DNA from: Loxodes magnus
Lineage: Eukaryota; Ciliophora; Karyorelictea; Loxodida; Loxodidae
Reading direction: 5' to 3'
DNA: 64,000 bases
Assembly: GCA_946699065.1 (NCBI GenBank)
Contig: CAMPDV010000380.1
Location: 124,001 to 188,000 of the forward strand
The notes under the pieces are model-generated. The model did no database searches and was not told the origin of the DNA. It saw nothing but the letters and a program-made list of their open reading frames with translations. Made by a program: the position numbers and the translations under genes. Below, piece after piece: positions 46,757-59,300 of the stretch (the first letter of the stretch is position 1; the number at the start of each line of letters is the position of its first letter).

Positions 46757-48600
46757 TGCCATTTACTCGTGCTTCGTTGAATCTTATCACCTTGACTTTC
46801 AGAACACTGGGCAGAAATCACATTGTGCTAACATATCACCTTCACAATGCTTTGTTTTAATTAAACAGTTGGATTCCTCCTACCGCTCCAGTTCTGAGGT
46901 GGCCATTCGCCGCAGGGCCGATCACCTTCGTTCATGGCGACAAAACTCCCACTTCCGTGAAAATTAAGTCAAACAATCCCTCCAGTGGAGATTTCTACCT
47001 GGCCCTCAGAGGCAATCTTTCTCCCGAAGTTACAGATCTAATTTGCCGACTTCCCTTACCTACATTATTCTATTGACTAGAGGCTGTTAACCTTGGAGAT
47101 CTGCTGCGGTATAGGTACGAATACTCCTACATATTACAAACTCCAAGCTTCATGGATCGTAGTTGGTGCTCTAGAAAAAGCATAAAGTGTGCTGCTCTTC
47201 CATACATCACACCTCTCTCACTATAATGGATCCAGGCGCACATGTATGTTAGACAGAAAAGACAACTCTCCCCCGACATATTGCGGCATACTGTGTCACC
47301 ATTATGTAGTAAGTACCTATGGAATATTAACCATATTCCCTTTCCCTTGTGAAGTTAGAATCGGGTGGCTCATGATCCAGTGCGGTTCTTATGAAAACCT
47401 TCTCCACTTCAGTCTTCCAAGTTGACATTGGAATACTTGCTAATACCATCAAGATCTGCACTAATACATGCTCCATAGCTCTTCACAGAATTACCTCCAT
47501 GTAAATACTACGCCCTCCTACACCAGAGGGCAGAGTATGGGCACCCGCCTTTCGCGACTTTCATTTTCAGGGCTAGTCCATTCTAAGGTGAGTTATTACA
47601 CACTCCTTAGCGGATTCTGACTTCCATGGCCATTCTACTGTCTAAATGGACTAACGACTTTTCTTGCAGACGGGTTCTGTCGCCTTAACTCCGTTTCAGG
47701 TTGGGCCCTCATCGCCAGTTCTGCTTACCAGGATTGTCCCACTAGGGACATTTATGTCATGTCACGTTCATTTATGAAACGTTATTGCACCCATTTAAAG
47801 TTTGATAATAGGTGGAAGAAGTTACTTCTCTCGAACCTCTATTCATTGGCTTTACCGGATACCACTAAAAGTCCCAGCTACCCTGAGAGAAACTTCGGAG
47901 GGAACCAGTACTAGATGGTTCGATGAGTCTTTCGCCCCTATACTTAGGTCCACAGAGCGATTTGCACGTCAGCACCTACACGAACCTCCACCAGAATTTC
48001 CACTGGCTTCGTCCTGCCCAAGCACTTTCATTTCACCTACACATTTACTTGCACAGACTCGCGATATAGCTAGATTCCTTGGACTGTGTTTCAAGACGGG
48101 ACGGTTCGTCCACTATATCCTTGCAATACTTCTTTTCAAAGCTTTGCTCAGATTTATTGTAGACGCACAGCTTCCTCTCCAACTATTTCAGGTCTTTTAA
48201 CTCTCTTTCCAAAGTACTTTTCACTTTTCCCTCACGGTACTTGTGCACTATTGGGTTCTGGATGTATTTAGCCTTACGAGGAGTTTATCTCGCACTTTGG
48301 ACAGCAATCCCAAGCTGTCCGACTCTTAGATAGTTTGGTTTTCAATCTAATTGAATCTCACGATGTTATCACCCTCTATGACGTGTCATTCCTAACCAAT
48401 TTGGTCAATCAAACCAACATCATTCCTCCCTAACTTAGATAATTCCGAAGATTTACAAGTGGGCTTTGACCGCTTCACTCGCTGTTACTAAAGCCATCCA
48501 TTTTAGTTTCTTTTCCTCCGCTTACTGATATGCTTAAGTTCAGCGGGTTATCTTACTCCCCTCAGATCACAAATACTTATACTCAGTTTTTTCATTTGGT
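46367..48600 (-). rRNA. 28S rRNA, 5' two thirds; 3' end missing
   Basis: Starts with AACTTAAGCATATCAGTAAG near 48540 and runs colinear with large-subunit rRNA through CTCTTAAGGTAGCCAAATGC (46720-46745) and GTGGGGAGTTTGGCTGGGGC, stopping just after the GTCCTACGG...GAACGGACAGAAA segment. About 1 kb of 3' sequence, including the sarcin-ricin loop, is absent and spacer follows directly. The R2/group I target around CTCTTAAGG is uninterrupted, so no intron or site-specific LINE is present there. Weak reading frames on either strand in this interval are by-products of the rRNA. Confidence 0.9.
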
Positions 48601-48644
48601 AAAAGAATTCTTATTCACTTACATTTGTATTTTATATTATACTG

Positions 48645-48790
48645 AAAGGAACATACCTTGAGTTTCCCCAGGGTGCCTGTTGCGTTGGGAAACCTGATGA
48701 CTCACGAAATCCTGCAATTCGCATTGAATTTCGTGCTTCGCTGCATCCTTCATCGACGCCAGAGCCTAGGCATCCATTGTTGAGGCTTTT
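48645..48790 (-). rRNA. 5.8S rRNA
   Basis: Minus-strand CAACAATGGATGCCTAGGCT...GGCGTCGATGAAGGATGCAG...AATGCGAATTGCAGGATT is 5.8S. It lies between ITS1 (about 48791-48882) and ITS2 (about 48601-48644), both short and AT-rich. It appears complete. Confidence 0.85.
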
Positions 48791-48882
48791 GTTTTATTTA
48801 GGTTTATATATTTGATAAAATGAAAAGCAGCATAAAGCTGTAAATAAATTTGATTTTTGTAATGTTTTATATTAATATTAAT

Positions 48883-49409
48883 GATCCATCCTCAGGTTCA
48901 CCTACGGATATCTTGTTACGACTTCTCCTTCCTCTAAGTGATAAGGTTCACTTAACTTCCCATTAGTCCGAGAGGTTCACCTGATCACTGGAAATCGGTA
49001 GAAGCGACAGGCGGTGTGTACAAAGGGTAGGGACTTAATCAGTGCAAGCTGATGACTTGCGCTTACTAGGAATTCCTAGTTGATGACCAAGAATTGCAAG
49101 GATCAATCCAAACTACGACGCAGTTGCGAGGTTGCCGGAATAGCTATACTTAGAAACTCATTGGCTGCGTCAGTGTAGCGCGCGTGGGGCCCAGGAAATC
49201 TAAGGGCATCACAGACCTGTTATTGCCTCACACTTCCTCTAACTAAAAGCTGGAAGTTTCTCTAAAAAGGCAACTTCCTTGGATAGAAAGAGTCTATTTA
49301 ACAGGTTGAGGTCTCGTTCGTTATCGGAATTAACCAGACAAATCACTCCACCAACTAAGAACGGCTATGTACCACCACCCATAGAATCAAGAAAGAGCTC
49401 TTAATCTGC

Positions 49410-49443
<34 letters not shown>

Positions 49444-49893
49444 CCGTGTTGAGTCAAATTAAGCCGCAGGTTCCACTCCTTGTGGTGTCCTTCCGTCAAT
49501 TCCTTTAAGTTTCGGACTTACGACCATACTCTCTCCAGAATCCAAAGACTTTGATTTCTCGGAAGGTGCCGAGGAGATTTATACGGTTTCCCCGATCCCT
49601 AGTTGGCATAGTTTATGGTTAAGACTAGGACGGTATCTGATCGTCTTGGATCCCTTAACTTTAGTTCTTGATTAATGAAAGCATCCTTGTCAAATGCTTT
49701 CTTAGTAGTTGGTTTTCAGTAAATCCAAGAATTTCACCTCTGACTACTGAGTACCAATGCCCCCAACTGTCCCTATTAAAGATAGTAGATAGTCTCGCCA
49801 AGACTAACCACGAGCATTATTCCCAGCTGCAGTATTCAGACAGGAATCCTGTATTAAACACTCTAGTTTCCTCAAGGTAAAGAGCCGCTAAAG
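48883..49893 (-). rRNA. 18S rRNA, 3' part only
   Basis: About 1,010 nt ending in GGTGAACCTGAGGATGGATCATTA, the 3' end of small-subunit rRNA. Contains GTGAAATTCTTGGATTTACT, AACTTAAAGGAATTGACGGA, CACACCGCCTGTCGC and the 3' helix 45 region. Similarity stops abruptly at about 49893 near CTTTACCTTGAGGAAACTAG. Roughly 350 nt of the middle of 18S is found in neither fragment. Confidence 0.92.
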
Positions 49894-49990
49894 AAATTAA
49901 ATAAATTTTAACCGATTTAATAATAAGGAATAAAGCACTTTAATGTTAAAACAAATTGGAACAGCTTGAACGAGAAAACTATAAAAAATA

Positions 49991-50638
49991 ATGGATCCAA
50001 TTTATATGCAAGACTTATTATGAACACTGATAATAAAAGTCCAAACATTGTAAGAAGATCTAAATAAAAAGAAGAATTTGAAGATTTCATTGGAGATAAA
50101 GAACCTTACTACGGCAGACATTATAAACATCACAGGAAAAAAAATACTAAGAGATAGTCTTCAAATAATGGAAATCGAGATCTAAATTTTTCAAGAATAA
50201 GATGAAAAAAACTGGGTGAAGCAAGATTAAATAAGCACAGATATTAAAAGAAAACTGCAATAATTCCTACAAGAATCAAAATAGAGTGGTTGTATTTCAA
50301 TGTAAATAGGGAAAAGAAATAAACAGACATAAATAAAACCAAAGGGAATAAGAAAATTATGCAGCATTTGCAAAAGTTGATGGTACCTATGACGAAAATG
50401 TCCGAAGCAAGCGAAAAAATAAGAGCAATCTGAAGATCGATCTGACATAAGGCAATAATTTTCTTTCCATCGAGGGATCAAAAGATCTGAAGGAAAAAAT
50501 CAGATGGAAGCTTGAATTCTATTAGAAAAAAGAGACTCCCATAAACTTTAAGATCTTTTTAAACTTCTAACCGGAAGATATACCTCATTTATACTTTATT
50601 ATTAAAAAAAATTAAATCTATAAATATAAATAACGTGA
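49991..50638 (+). CDS. possible LINE ORF1-like remnant with degenerate zinc knuckle
   Basis: ATG 49991 to TGA 50636-50638 is one phase, 215 codons. It has a Lys/Glu/Gln-rich first half and, near residue 125, RKLCSICKSWWYLWRKCPK: the C-x2-C-x9-C spacing of the knuckle at 4233, but with Tyr in the His place and three TGA-derived Trp. Other frames also look protein-like (for example MNTDNKSPNIVRRSK early and AAFAKVDGTYDENV late), so the frame is not certain. It begins about 100 bp from the broken 18S and ends 17 bp from the stop of the opposite-strand LINE ORF2. Confidence 0.35.
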
Positions 50639-50655
50639 TTCCACCATTACTATGT

Positions 50656-53600
50656 TCACCAAAATTCAGAAGAAGAAACCAAATTTTACTGTTAATAATA
50701 GTCTAAAAATTTTTTTAGTTTTACCTGGCCTTCTTGATGATCATATGCTTCTTCTATCTCCTCTTCCAATTATCTAGTACTTACTAATTCGAGAATTAAG
50801 GATCTATTTCTATTAATAAATCTTTCTGAAGTAGTTGCTTATTTATTATTACCTATTGTAGTCTTTTTTATCTTCCTTGTTTTTATTTCATCCGTGAACT
50901 TTTTTTTACCTTTCTTAGATCATATTCCAACTTAGTTTCAAATTAGTCTCATTTACTTTTTTCTACTTTTAGTTTTTTTCTTGTTAACAAGTATTTTGTA
51001 TATTCAGAAATGCTCCCTTGAACCTACTCTTTAATTCTAACTTATTTTTCTATGGAAAGTGAGAGTTTTATTTAGATATTCCATTTTACTTTTTCTAACA
51101 AGCTTTTAATAAAATCTTTGAACCTATTAAGATTTTTGTTCTTTCTATAATGATTTACTTCAGCTTTCAAACTCGTAATTTCCCCAGACTATTTCAATTA
51201 AGATTAATTTAATTAGCATTATATTTGTTTGTTTTTTCTAAGTTCTATTGTCTTTAGTTTTTATGCTAATATATCTCTTTCTTGTTAGTATTGTCCACAT
51301 ATCTCAATTATGTGAAATTAATTTTCTACGCCATTTGAGCATAGTCTAAATATATCATTTTCTAAAAATTTCTTAACTTTAAAGTCTATGCGGCCTACTG
51401 CATTTGGCTCTAAGTTTAAACAAATAACAAATTTCCTATTTTCTGTGTTTGTTGTATCTTAAATTGGGTGGGCCTATAATAAATGATTCCATTAATTAAC
51501 TTCTATACATGAAACTTGTCGTAATATCCTGTATGCGGTTTATTACTTCTACATTGATGTGAAATTTTATAGCTTCATTTAATATTAATTTGATCTTTTT
51601 TCATTTCATTCTTCCTAAACTATAATTTACCCATTGATTGCAGTTTATCAGAACTTTTAAAGATTAAATTTCAAATAGGATGTTGTTTTTTAGCAGATAC
51701 ATTCAACCGTCTACTGTTGATTCGAAATTTAATAGTAGTTTTTATCTGAACATTACATCTGTTATCATAAATAGAATTAAATTTTAGTAAACTGTAATTC
51801 GCATCTTAATATTTTCGTTTTATTTGCAGAAAGATCCATCTATTATCACTCTAAGGAATCTACTTCAAATTTTTTCTATTTTCTATTATTTTTACCTATA
51901 GTTTCTTCAATGAATGGAATACATTAACTTCCATATCCGAAAATTTAGATAAAGCTTTTAGTATCATTTGCGCATTATATGGTGTAAAGCCTTCTTATAA
52001 TGTGATTTAATAAAGGATTCATCCTTATGTCTTTTAACATTCAGTAATCCTAAACTCTAGATGTTTTTAGTGTAATATTTCCTCTTATATTCCGTGACCT
52101 AGATACTTAAAAATATTTAAACTTTATATTTCCATATCAATTAATTTATTGTCGTTTAGAATTTCATATTATTTCCATTTCATAATAGTCATTTTTTTGT
52201 CAGCTATTGACAAGATGTAACTTTCAGCTCATGTGTCTAATCTTCAATCTTTTTTTGTACTTAGTCTGGCTAAACTATGTATGCTATGTCATCAGCATAG
52301 GCTAGTGCACCACAGTATCTTCGCATTGTATAATATTCTGCTTTTAGTTCCATTACTACTCCAATATGATTTTCTTTAAGTTTATTTAGAAGTATATTTA
52401 TTATAATATTGAAGATACTGGTAAAACATGTGCAACCTTATTTGACTCCTTTTTCTGTAATAAACTTATCCGAAAAGAGGTCATTTATTCTCAATTTAAT
52501 GTCTTCTTCTCTTTATATATCAGCAAGAAGTTTTATTAATTATTCTGATACTCCTATTTTATTCAAGCTTTGTCATATATCTTCCTTATAACTGATTTAA
52601 AAACTTTCATTATACCAATAAAAATAAAAAATGCTTCTTTATTGTTTTTATAAAGATGCTCCTAGATAATTCTGAGGGTGAAAAATATGTTGAGCTTAAG
52701 ATTTATTAGGCTTAAAACTGTATTATAATTCATCGTCAAGTCTAATAAGATATGGTTTTAGTTATTCGAATATCAAAAGATCTATGATCTTTAGGATATG
52801 ATTAATAAGGGAAATAAGGTCTTCAATTCATCGGGTCATATGTGTTTATCTTTTTTATGAATAATTATAATATATGGTCTTTTGTTCTTCTAGGAATATT
52901 TCCTGATTTTAATATTTTTTATTATCTAAGTCATCACCTTTATTAATTTTTAGCCTCCGGAATTTATTGTGCTTGATTTTATTTGATCTGTCCTATTACT
53001 TTTCATTGTGATAAATTTATTATACATTAATCAATTTCTACCATTTTGATTTCTATTGGTTGCTTATTTCTAAATTGATTTAGTAGATTTTTATTTCCAT
53101 TCCTATAGAAATTTTCTCAAGTTGTCTTGAAGAGTTGGATGTCTTCTTAATTTATTAGTATTCGCGTTACTATTTTTCCTCTTTTATATAATCTCTGCAT
53201 ATTCTTTCATGTGTCACTTAGGTTTCCTTTATTGACTGCATCTAGGAGAATATTAAATTGATTTCTATAATCTTTTTCATACCCCGCCCATATTCCTGTC
53301 TTATTTTGATCTCTCGTATTATATCTGGCTTATCTTATTAATCGTTTTACTTTTATGGCATGACTTTTGAATTATTTTCTTAGTTGTTTCGGCATAGAAG
53401 TAGTATGTCCACATATTAGAGCTGCGCCTTATTGAATTTATTCTTATAATTTGTCATAGAATTTTTCATAACTATGAGAGAATTGCTTATTTCCATATCT
53501 TCTACTCATTTATCGAATTTTTCTTATACCAATATTTATTGAAGTTTTTAAAACCGATCTTTTTTTACTTTACTTAATCACTACTATTTTTACTATTTAT

Positions 53601-54340
53601 AATATTAGTCTGCCAGTTTAATGATTTCCTAATGTCCTGCTTTGATAGAATTTAGATTATATTATGTTGTGTGTAATGAATTGGTCTGTTAGATAGTAGT
53701 CAATCTTGAATCTACCTCTCCCTTATTACCGTGATATATGTTGGATCTTAAGCTGGGTCTTTTCATGTCAGATTAAACTCTTAGCATAAAATTCGGTAGG
53801 TATTGTTCTACTACATTTTGTTTATTTGGTAAAAATTATGGCATATGAGCATTAAAATCCCCCATAATTAGTATTTAAAGCTCTAAATCGTTTGCTATAT
53901 GAATAAATTATCTTACGCCATCATAGAAAATACCCAGTTCTGTTTGATCTTAGGTAGTGGGTGCGTAGATGCTAATTATCGCTAGTCTACTATCAAGACT
54001 TAAACTAATTATCTGCAACTCTAATATATTTCTGTTTAGTTAAGTCCATACAATTCTTTTTTTACTCTATTTATTCGTTTATCTCTAACGTAAAACGCCA
54101 CACTTTACTAGATAAATGCCTGCTTTTATGGTAGCTCTGAATCCGTAAAGATATAGGATGTCTTAAATTTGAGGTACATGAATCTCTTATTTGGACATAA
54201 TGTGTATCTTATTTTCTTGGATGAATTGAAGTAATAATATTTTGTAAGGTCTTAATCCTCTTATATTGATGTTTGTAGATTTAGTTTTTCTTATTCTAAT
54301 TACAACTGGTTAACCCCTATATTTATGTATGTCTAGTTAT
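50656..54340 (-). mobile_element. non-LTR retrotransposon (LINE) ORF2: APE endonuclease and reverse transcriptase
   Basis: One minus-strand phase runs the whole length to TGA 50658-50656, about 1,200 codons. The N-terminal part is an APE-type endonuclease: NINIRGLRPYK, then KQEIHVPQ, IISIYAPTTQDQ, MGDFNAHMP (from 53865) and DSRLTTI. The reverse transcriptase core carries ALAYADDIAYI (YADD at 52302-52291). The C-terminal end is polar (ATTSERFINRN; LEEEIEEAYDHQEGQ). UAR is used as Gln, so the element is adapted to the host code. APE plus YADD places it in the non-LTR class. No frame break was needed at the points checked, so the ORF may be intact. The 5' start is not fixed (54300-54450). The ORF1 partner on its own strand was not found. 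Confidence 0.85.
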
Positions 54341-55007
54341 TTTTTATTGAATATAAGTGTTAATTTTGTGGTTATGGTTTTGTTGTATGTTATAGTGTTG
54401 ATGATTAAATGTATTATTAGGAATGTTTTTGTTTTGTTGAGTGTAGGTTATAAGGCATAATGTTGTAAGTTAAATAGTAATAATAATTGAATTATATGGG
54501 ATAATGTTTTTGAAGATAAGATTTGGAATAGTTAAAAGTAGTTAATGATATTGATAGTATTGATAGTATTTTGGTATGTTTTGTATTAGTAATAGAGTGT
54601 AAATATTTGAGGAAGATGAATATAAAGTAATTTGAGAATGATAGTTAATGTTAATGATTTAAATGTATTCTATAATAATTTGAAATGTTTTTTGTATCTT
54701 ATATTTTATTATTTTTTTGTTTATAATATGTATCTAAAATTTTTTGGGTATATATAAGATTTTAAAGCATAATCTATTTTTACTTATGATTTTGAGTATG
54801 CATAAAATAGAATGATTTTAAATAATACTTACTTTAAGAGAGCTATTAATAAAATGAATATTTATATTGGAATTATGTTTAACTTATTAAATGTGATTTA
54901 CTATTTAATTTGGAATTATAAACATTTTGGAGATATTTTTAGTAAATAGATAAAAAATTAAATCTAAATAAGAAAATTTTATTAATCAAATTAAATAGAA
55001 AAAAGAT
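54341..55007. other. possible 5' region of the LINE, then AT-rich spacer
   Basis: The minus strand remains Thr/Asn/Gln-rich in the ORF2 phase for some distance past 54340 and may be the ORF2 N-terminus or leader. Beyond about 54700 it is AT-rich. No poly(A), terminal repeat or ORF1 was recognised. Confidence 0.3.
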
Positions 55008-56200
55008 TCAAATCAACAACCTAGTTTAGTGCTTTTAACTTTTATATATATTACTTCAACCATTTCTCTTATTCTCTTTTCCCAATCAAACAGATTAAAA
55101 TTCACAAAAAACATTCAATTTTATATTTATACTCAAATTACCTAAATTTAGAGGCTTTAAGTCTATCATATAGGATAATTTAGCTAAATTCTTATAAAAA
55201 TACTAATTATTAACTAATATACAGTTAATCTTAGTAATTCTATTATAACTCTATTATTATTTAATATACATCAATATTTCCTATTTCTATTATCTTTTCT
55301 ATCACTAATCATTTTATCTCTATAAATACTAATTTCATTGTTTAACTAAGTCATTTCAATCACTAAGCTATTATACAAAAATAATTAAGCTTAGTTCAAT
55401 TAAATGATATTAATGCTCTATATTCGAAATAATTATCCTTTTATTATTATTTAGCTAAAATATATCTTCTCTATGTTAATAGATACTCACTAGATATTAA
55501 ATTTAGGCTACACTTAAGGAGATATTTCCTCTGAGTCAATTGCATTTTTATATTTCCTTACAAATTGTAAATAAACTTTAACTATCTTTACTATTTTTTC
55601 TTGGTATCTTAATTTTATTATACCTCCTTTATCGTATCAATTGTATACATCAAACTAATATTAAAAGAGAGTAAATTTTTTTCTTTTTTGCTGACTATAA
55701 TAACTACTATTCTGAAGCAAAATTCTGCTAGTAATTAAACAACATAATATTAATATCCTATTCTTTTCCTAACTCATAGTAAGAAGAAATTTGCATTCAT
55801 CTGACCCAAACTTTTATTAACTCTAGATCGTTTTCTTAATTACCTTTCAATATTTCTTTTAGATCTTAACACTCATTCATTCTATATACTTCATGAGATG
55901 AAACTTTATCTAATATTAACTATTGAACTTTCTTTTTTGCTTTTATCTTCATCTACAGTATATCTATTCTTATTATATCGTATTCTTAGATTCATGGAAG
56001 TTTTCAAGGAATTCTGTATTTATTTGAATTCAAAAAAAAGTTGTAGATATAAGAAGTCGCTCATATTCCTGTAATCACAAGAACAATAATTTCATTAAAA
56101 ACGCTGCTAATATAATATTAGTTATTTTAATCTATACTTTGAGAAACTCCTATTGATAAGAACTCTTTTTATGATTCTTTCAATATTTACATTCTTCTGC
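55008..56200 (-). CDS. probable protein-coding gene, unknown
   Basis: The minus-strand frame ending at TGA 55010-55008 (or 55058-55056) gives ILDKVSSHEVYRMNECQDLK, KGNQENDLELIKVW, SSYYELGKEQDINIMLFNY, SNIEHQYHLIELSLIIF and, near the end, SYMIDLKPLNLGNLSINIK. Upstream the coding signal moves to another phase (NMSDFLYLQLFFEF; RYTVDEDKSKKE); a GT-AG intron of about 19 nt would join the two. The mix of charged and leucine-rich segments resembles an ordinary soluble ciliate protein, but the family is not recognised and the start is unknown. Confidence 0.45.
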
Positions 56201-58393
56201 TTCAGGAACTCTTCTGACAATAAAAGTTCAGAAACTATCAAATGCTCTTTAAATATTATGCTGTCTGAAACTGAGGATCATAAAAAAATTATTAAAGCAA
56301 GAAATAAAGATTCTATTACTTGCAGCTCAAAAATATCTTTGTATTTTTATTATCGCTAACACTATAATTTTCTAAGGATAAATCATATAACTCGTTATAG
56401 CTACAGTATAAGTTCATATCGTATTAATTAGTAGCATTTTTCATGGCTTCTACTAATAACTTATAATCATAGCTGCTCACAACACACTAACCAAATTTAG
56501 TAATAGCTGACACACAGTAGCAATATTCATTTTCAACTCCCTGCTAATTTACCATTCATAAAATCCATATTTTAGCTCATTATAAGAAATCTTAGTAGAG
56601 ACTTATTAGCCATAGAAGAGTCCCAAAGGAATTTATTTTCCTCATAAATACATTTAAAGTAAGGCTAATCCTTATTAATCTTTAAATTTATTAGATAGCC
56701 TTGTGGAAGCCTTAAGACACATCTTATAAATAACGCGTTCCTCCATTATAACATACAATCTAGGGATTATGAACTTAATATTGAATTGCTAATTATATAT
56801 CTTTTGAAACCTCACACAGTAGTTATTTTTTTAATTTGGTTACTTATTATAATAGAGGGGAAGTGACAGTTTAAATATAAGGATTACTATAATTAAATTT
56901 TATAATTTGGATTATCTTACTATGGTTATTAAATAGTGAGTAAATATTGGCTATTTACCTCTAGTAACTGGCACTGTGGGTATTATATTATGGTATTATA
57001 AGTATATGTGGAAATATTTAAGGTTTGTATATGATAGTTATATAGTATCTTAGTTTAGCATTTTGATATAATACTAATTGATATATTTTAAATAAAATAC
57101 TAGGATTAGTTATAAGACTAGATTTATTCTAGATATACTGTAATTACAATATTAAAGTACTATTTATTTCAAATCTATAACTTATAAAAGATACTTTCTA
57201 CTATCTCTATAATTCTTTCCTCTTCTTCATCACTCAGAAAATTTAAAACTTAAAATACGTGAAATTCTCCTTGAAATTTAGTGAGAATGGTGATGGTTGT
57301 CTGAATTATAACTGTTGTTAAATATGAACTTCTTATTAGAACTCTTGATTAGTGTAAATAAAGTAATTGATTTATACAATTTTCTGCAGGATATTAGAAA
57401 GATAGTAGAGGAAAGTAGTTATTTTAATAAGTTCTAAGTATAGGGAAATTACTAAAAAGCACAATCATTTCCTCACGATACCTTAAATTAAAGATCTATA
57501 AACATTTACTTTTTCATCTAATTTGAGAAGTATAATCTTTCTCAGTCTATCTCATTAACTATTTAGGACTTAAAGATTTGAAGTCTACTATTTTATTTGC
57601 AATAAGTAAGCATCAAAATGCCAGTAATACCTAGTAGTATCACCTAATTAATAAGATACTATAATTTTTCTAAATACTTCTAATATAGCATTGTAGCATG
57701 ATAATTAGTACTAAAACATAAAAAATTTAGCAGCCTTTACATATGCAAACTAACAGAGTAATTTAGAAAGGAATACTTATTGTAGGAGTAGTTAAAGTTC
57801 TCTATTTTGTATATTTTGTATATTTTGTGTATTTTAGAGAAATAAAGAATAGTAGTTAGTTAGGGTTATGTAATAATTAGGTTTGATAGTATGGTAAATT
57901 TAGGGATTTGATGTATAGTAATATGATAATGTAGTGGTGTAATAATGTAGTGATGTGTAATAATTTGATGATAATAATTTAGTAAAGTTGGAATAAAGGT
58001 AATCTAAATGTTGATTATATTTGTAAAGATAAGTTTGTAGTTGGTATTGTTAGAGGATATACTAAATGTTTGAAGATAAAAGTAATGGGTAGAAGAATAT
58101 AATATCTACTTATTTAGTAAAGCTATAGAAGTAAATAAGCAATAATATGATAGAGACTTTTTAGTATTTTCTTAAGCAATAAACTAGGAATAAATTAAAT
58201 AGCAGGTTTATTAGTAAGAAGGTTGATAGTAGAGATTGCTTAATTAAATATCAAATATTAACTGCAATTCTATTATTAGCACAGCTGTATTAAGTCAAAC
58301 TTTAAAATTGAGACTAAAAATAGAATGTTTTCAAAACTAGTAAATAACTCTTAGTTATTTAGCTAAGAAAATCTTGATGCTTAGTTTTGATGA
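56201..58393. other. AT-rich region with simple repeats, no gene fixed
   Basis: It may hold the start of the minus-strand gene on its left. At 57805-57840 there is a TATTTTG-type repeat, and 57890-57990 is rich in TAATGTAGTG-like steps. No convincing frame was established. Confidence 0.35.
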
Positions 58394-59300
58394 ATGGCTG
58401 CAAGTAGCGCTGATAATGAATTTGAGTAAAAAATAGAAGTTAATAAAGAAACATTCTTTGAAGAATTTAATACAATACGTTAGAAAATAACTTAATTTTG
58501 TGTAACTGTTCACAAGTTAGAAATAGTTGCTATGCTAATGTAGTATTTTCTAATAACTGGTTTTCTATACATAGAAATGAAGAAGGAAAAGGAATTATTG
58601 TATATCATATAAAAATCCTTATAGATAATTAGAAAGTAGGTAAAATTCTAAAACGAACTAATATTCAGAGTTGCATTATGAAACTATTATTGATCTAAGA
58701 CAATATGAAAGTAAAGATAAAGTTCTTGAAGATACTGCTTATTTTTTTGATTTATAAAGAAGAATAATATTTATGGCATAAAGCTAGCGAACATTTAAGT
58801 AGCATAAGATTTCTTGACGCAATTAAATTCTCATTTCACAAAAACCTTCAAGTTAGTAGTTTTGAAGTTTTAAAACCCAGATACTCAAAATGGGATTTAT
58901 ATAGTAATGTGATAATATGAATGATGGAATTTAAAATACTTATATACAGTGAGTGTATTAAGATTAATACTAACTTTAATTGAATTTCTAAAGTCATAGT
59001 ATGAAGAACTTAGATAAATATCATTTAACACTATAAAGAGATATGCAGGAAATGCAATTTAACTTTATTTTCCCTTAAATTTAACATTTTATAAGTAGCA
59101 AAATAAGGAAAATTTTAGTAAGTGTATGTTTAACCCTTAATGATAAAGCTGATTTGCCCTAAATTAATTTATAAGTTGATAACCTGAATTCTGAAATTAA
59201 TAAAAAGCTCTACTATGGATCAATATTTGGAAAATTATAAAATTAGAGTGTTTCAGATATTTTTGAAGAGGTATAAGTTATATAATTATTTAGATAATTT
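58394..59300 (+). CDS. probable helical protein of about 290 aa, unknown
   Basis: ATG 58394 starts MAASSADNEFEQKIEVNKE, followed by TFFEEFNTIRQKITQF and LEIVAMLMQYFLITGF. The signal then changes phase; a 25-nt GT-AG intron would join MKKEKELL to QLESRQNSKTNQYSE, followed by HYETIIDLRQYESKDKVLED and TAYFFDL. Farther on are LRLILTLIEFLKSQYEELR, NTIKRYAGNAIQLYFP and ADLPQINLQVDNLNSEINK. All are good coding-type peptides, but at least one more phase change is needed and the end is not fixed. The family is not recognised. Confidence 0.45.

Noticed and set aside
46524-48271. Several ORFs on both strands (for example 46524-46790 minus, 47802-48200 plus)
   Set aside because: They lie entirely inside 28S rRNA sequence and are by-products of its higher GC.
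49668-49880. Plus-strand 70-aa ORF
   Set aside because: It lies inside the 18S rRNA 3' part, antisense.
56153-56359. Plus-strand 68-aa ORF
   Set aside because: It overlaps the upstream part of the minus-strand coding region, and its composition is not better than other frames.
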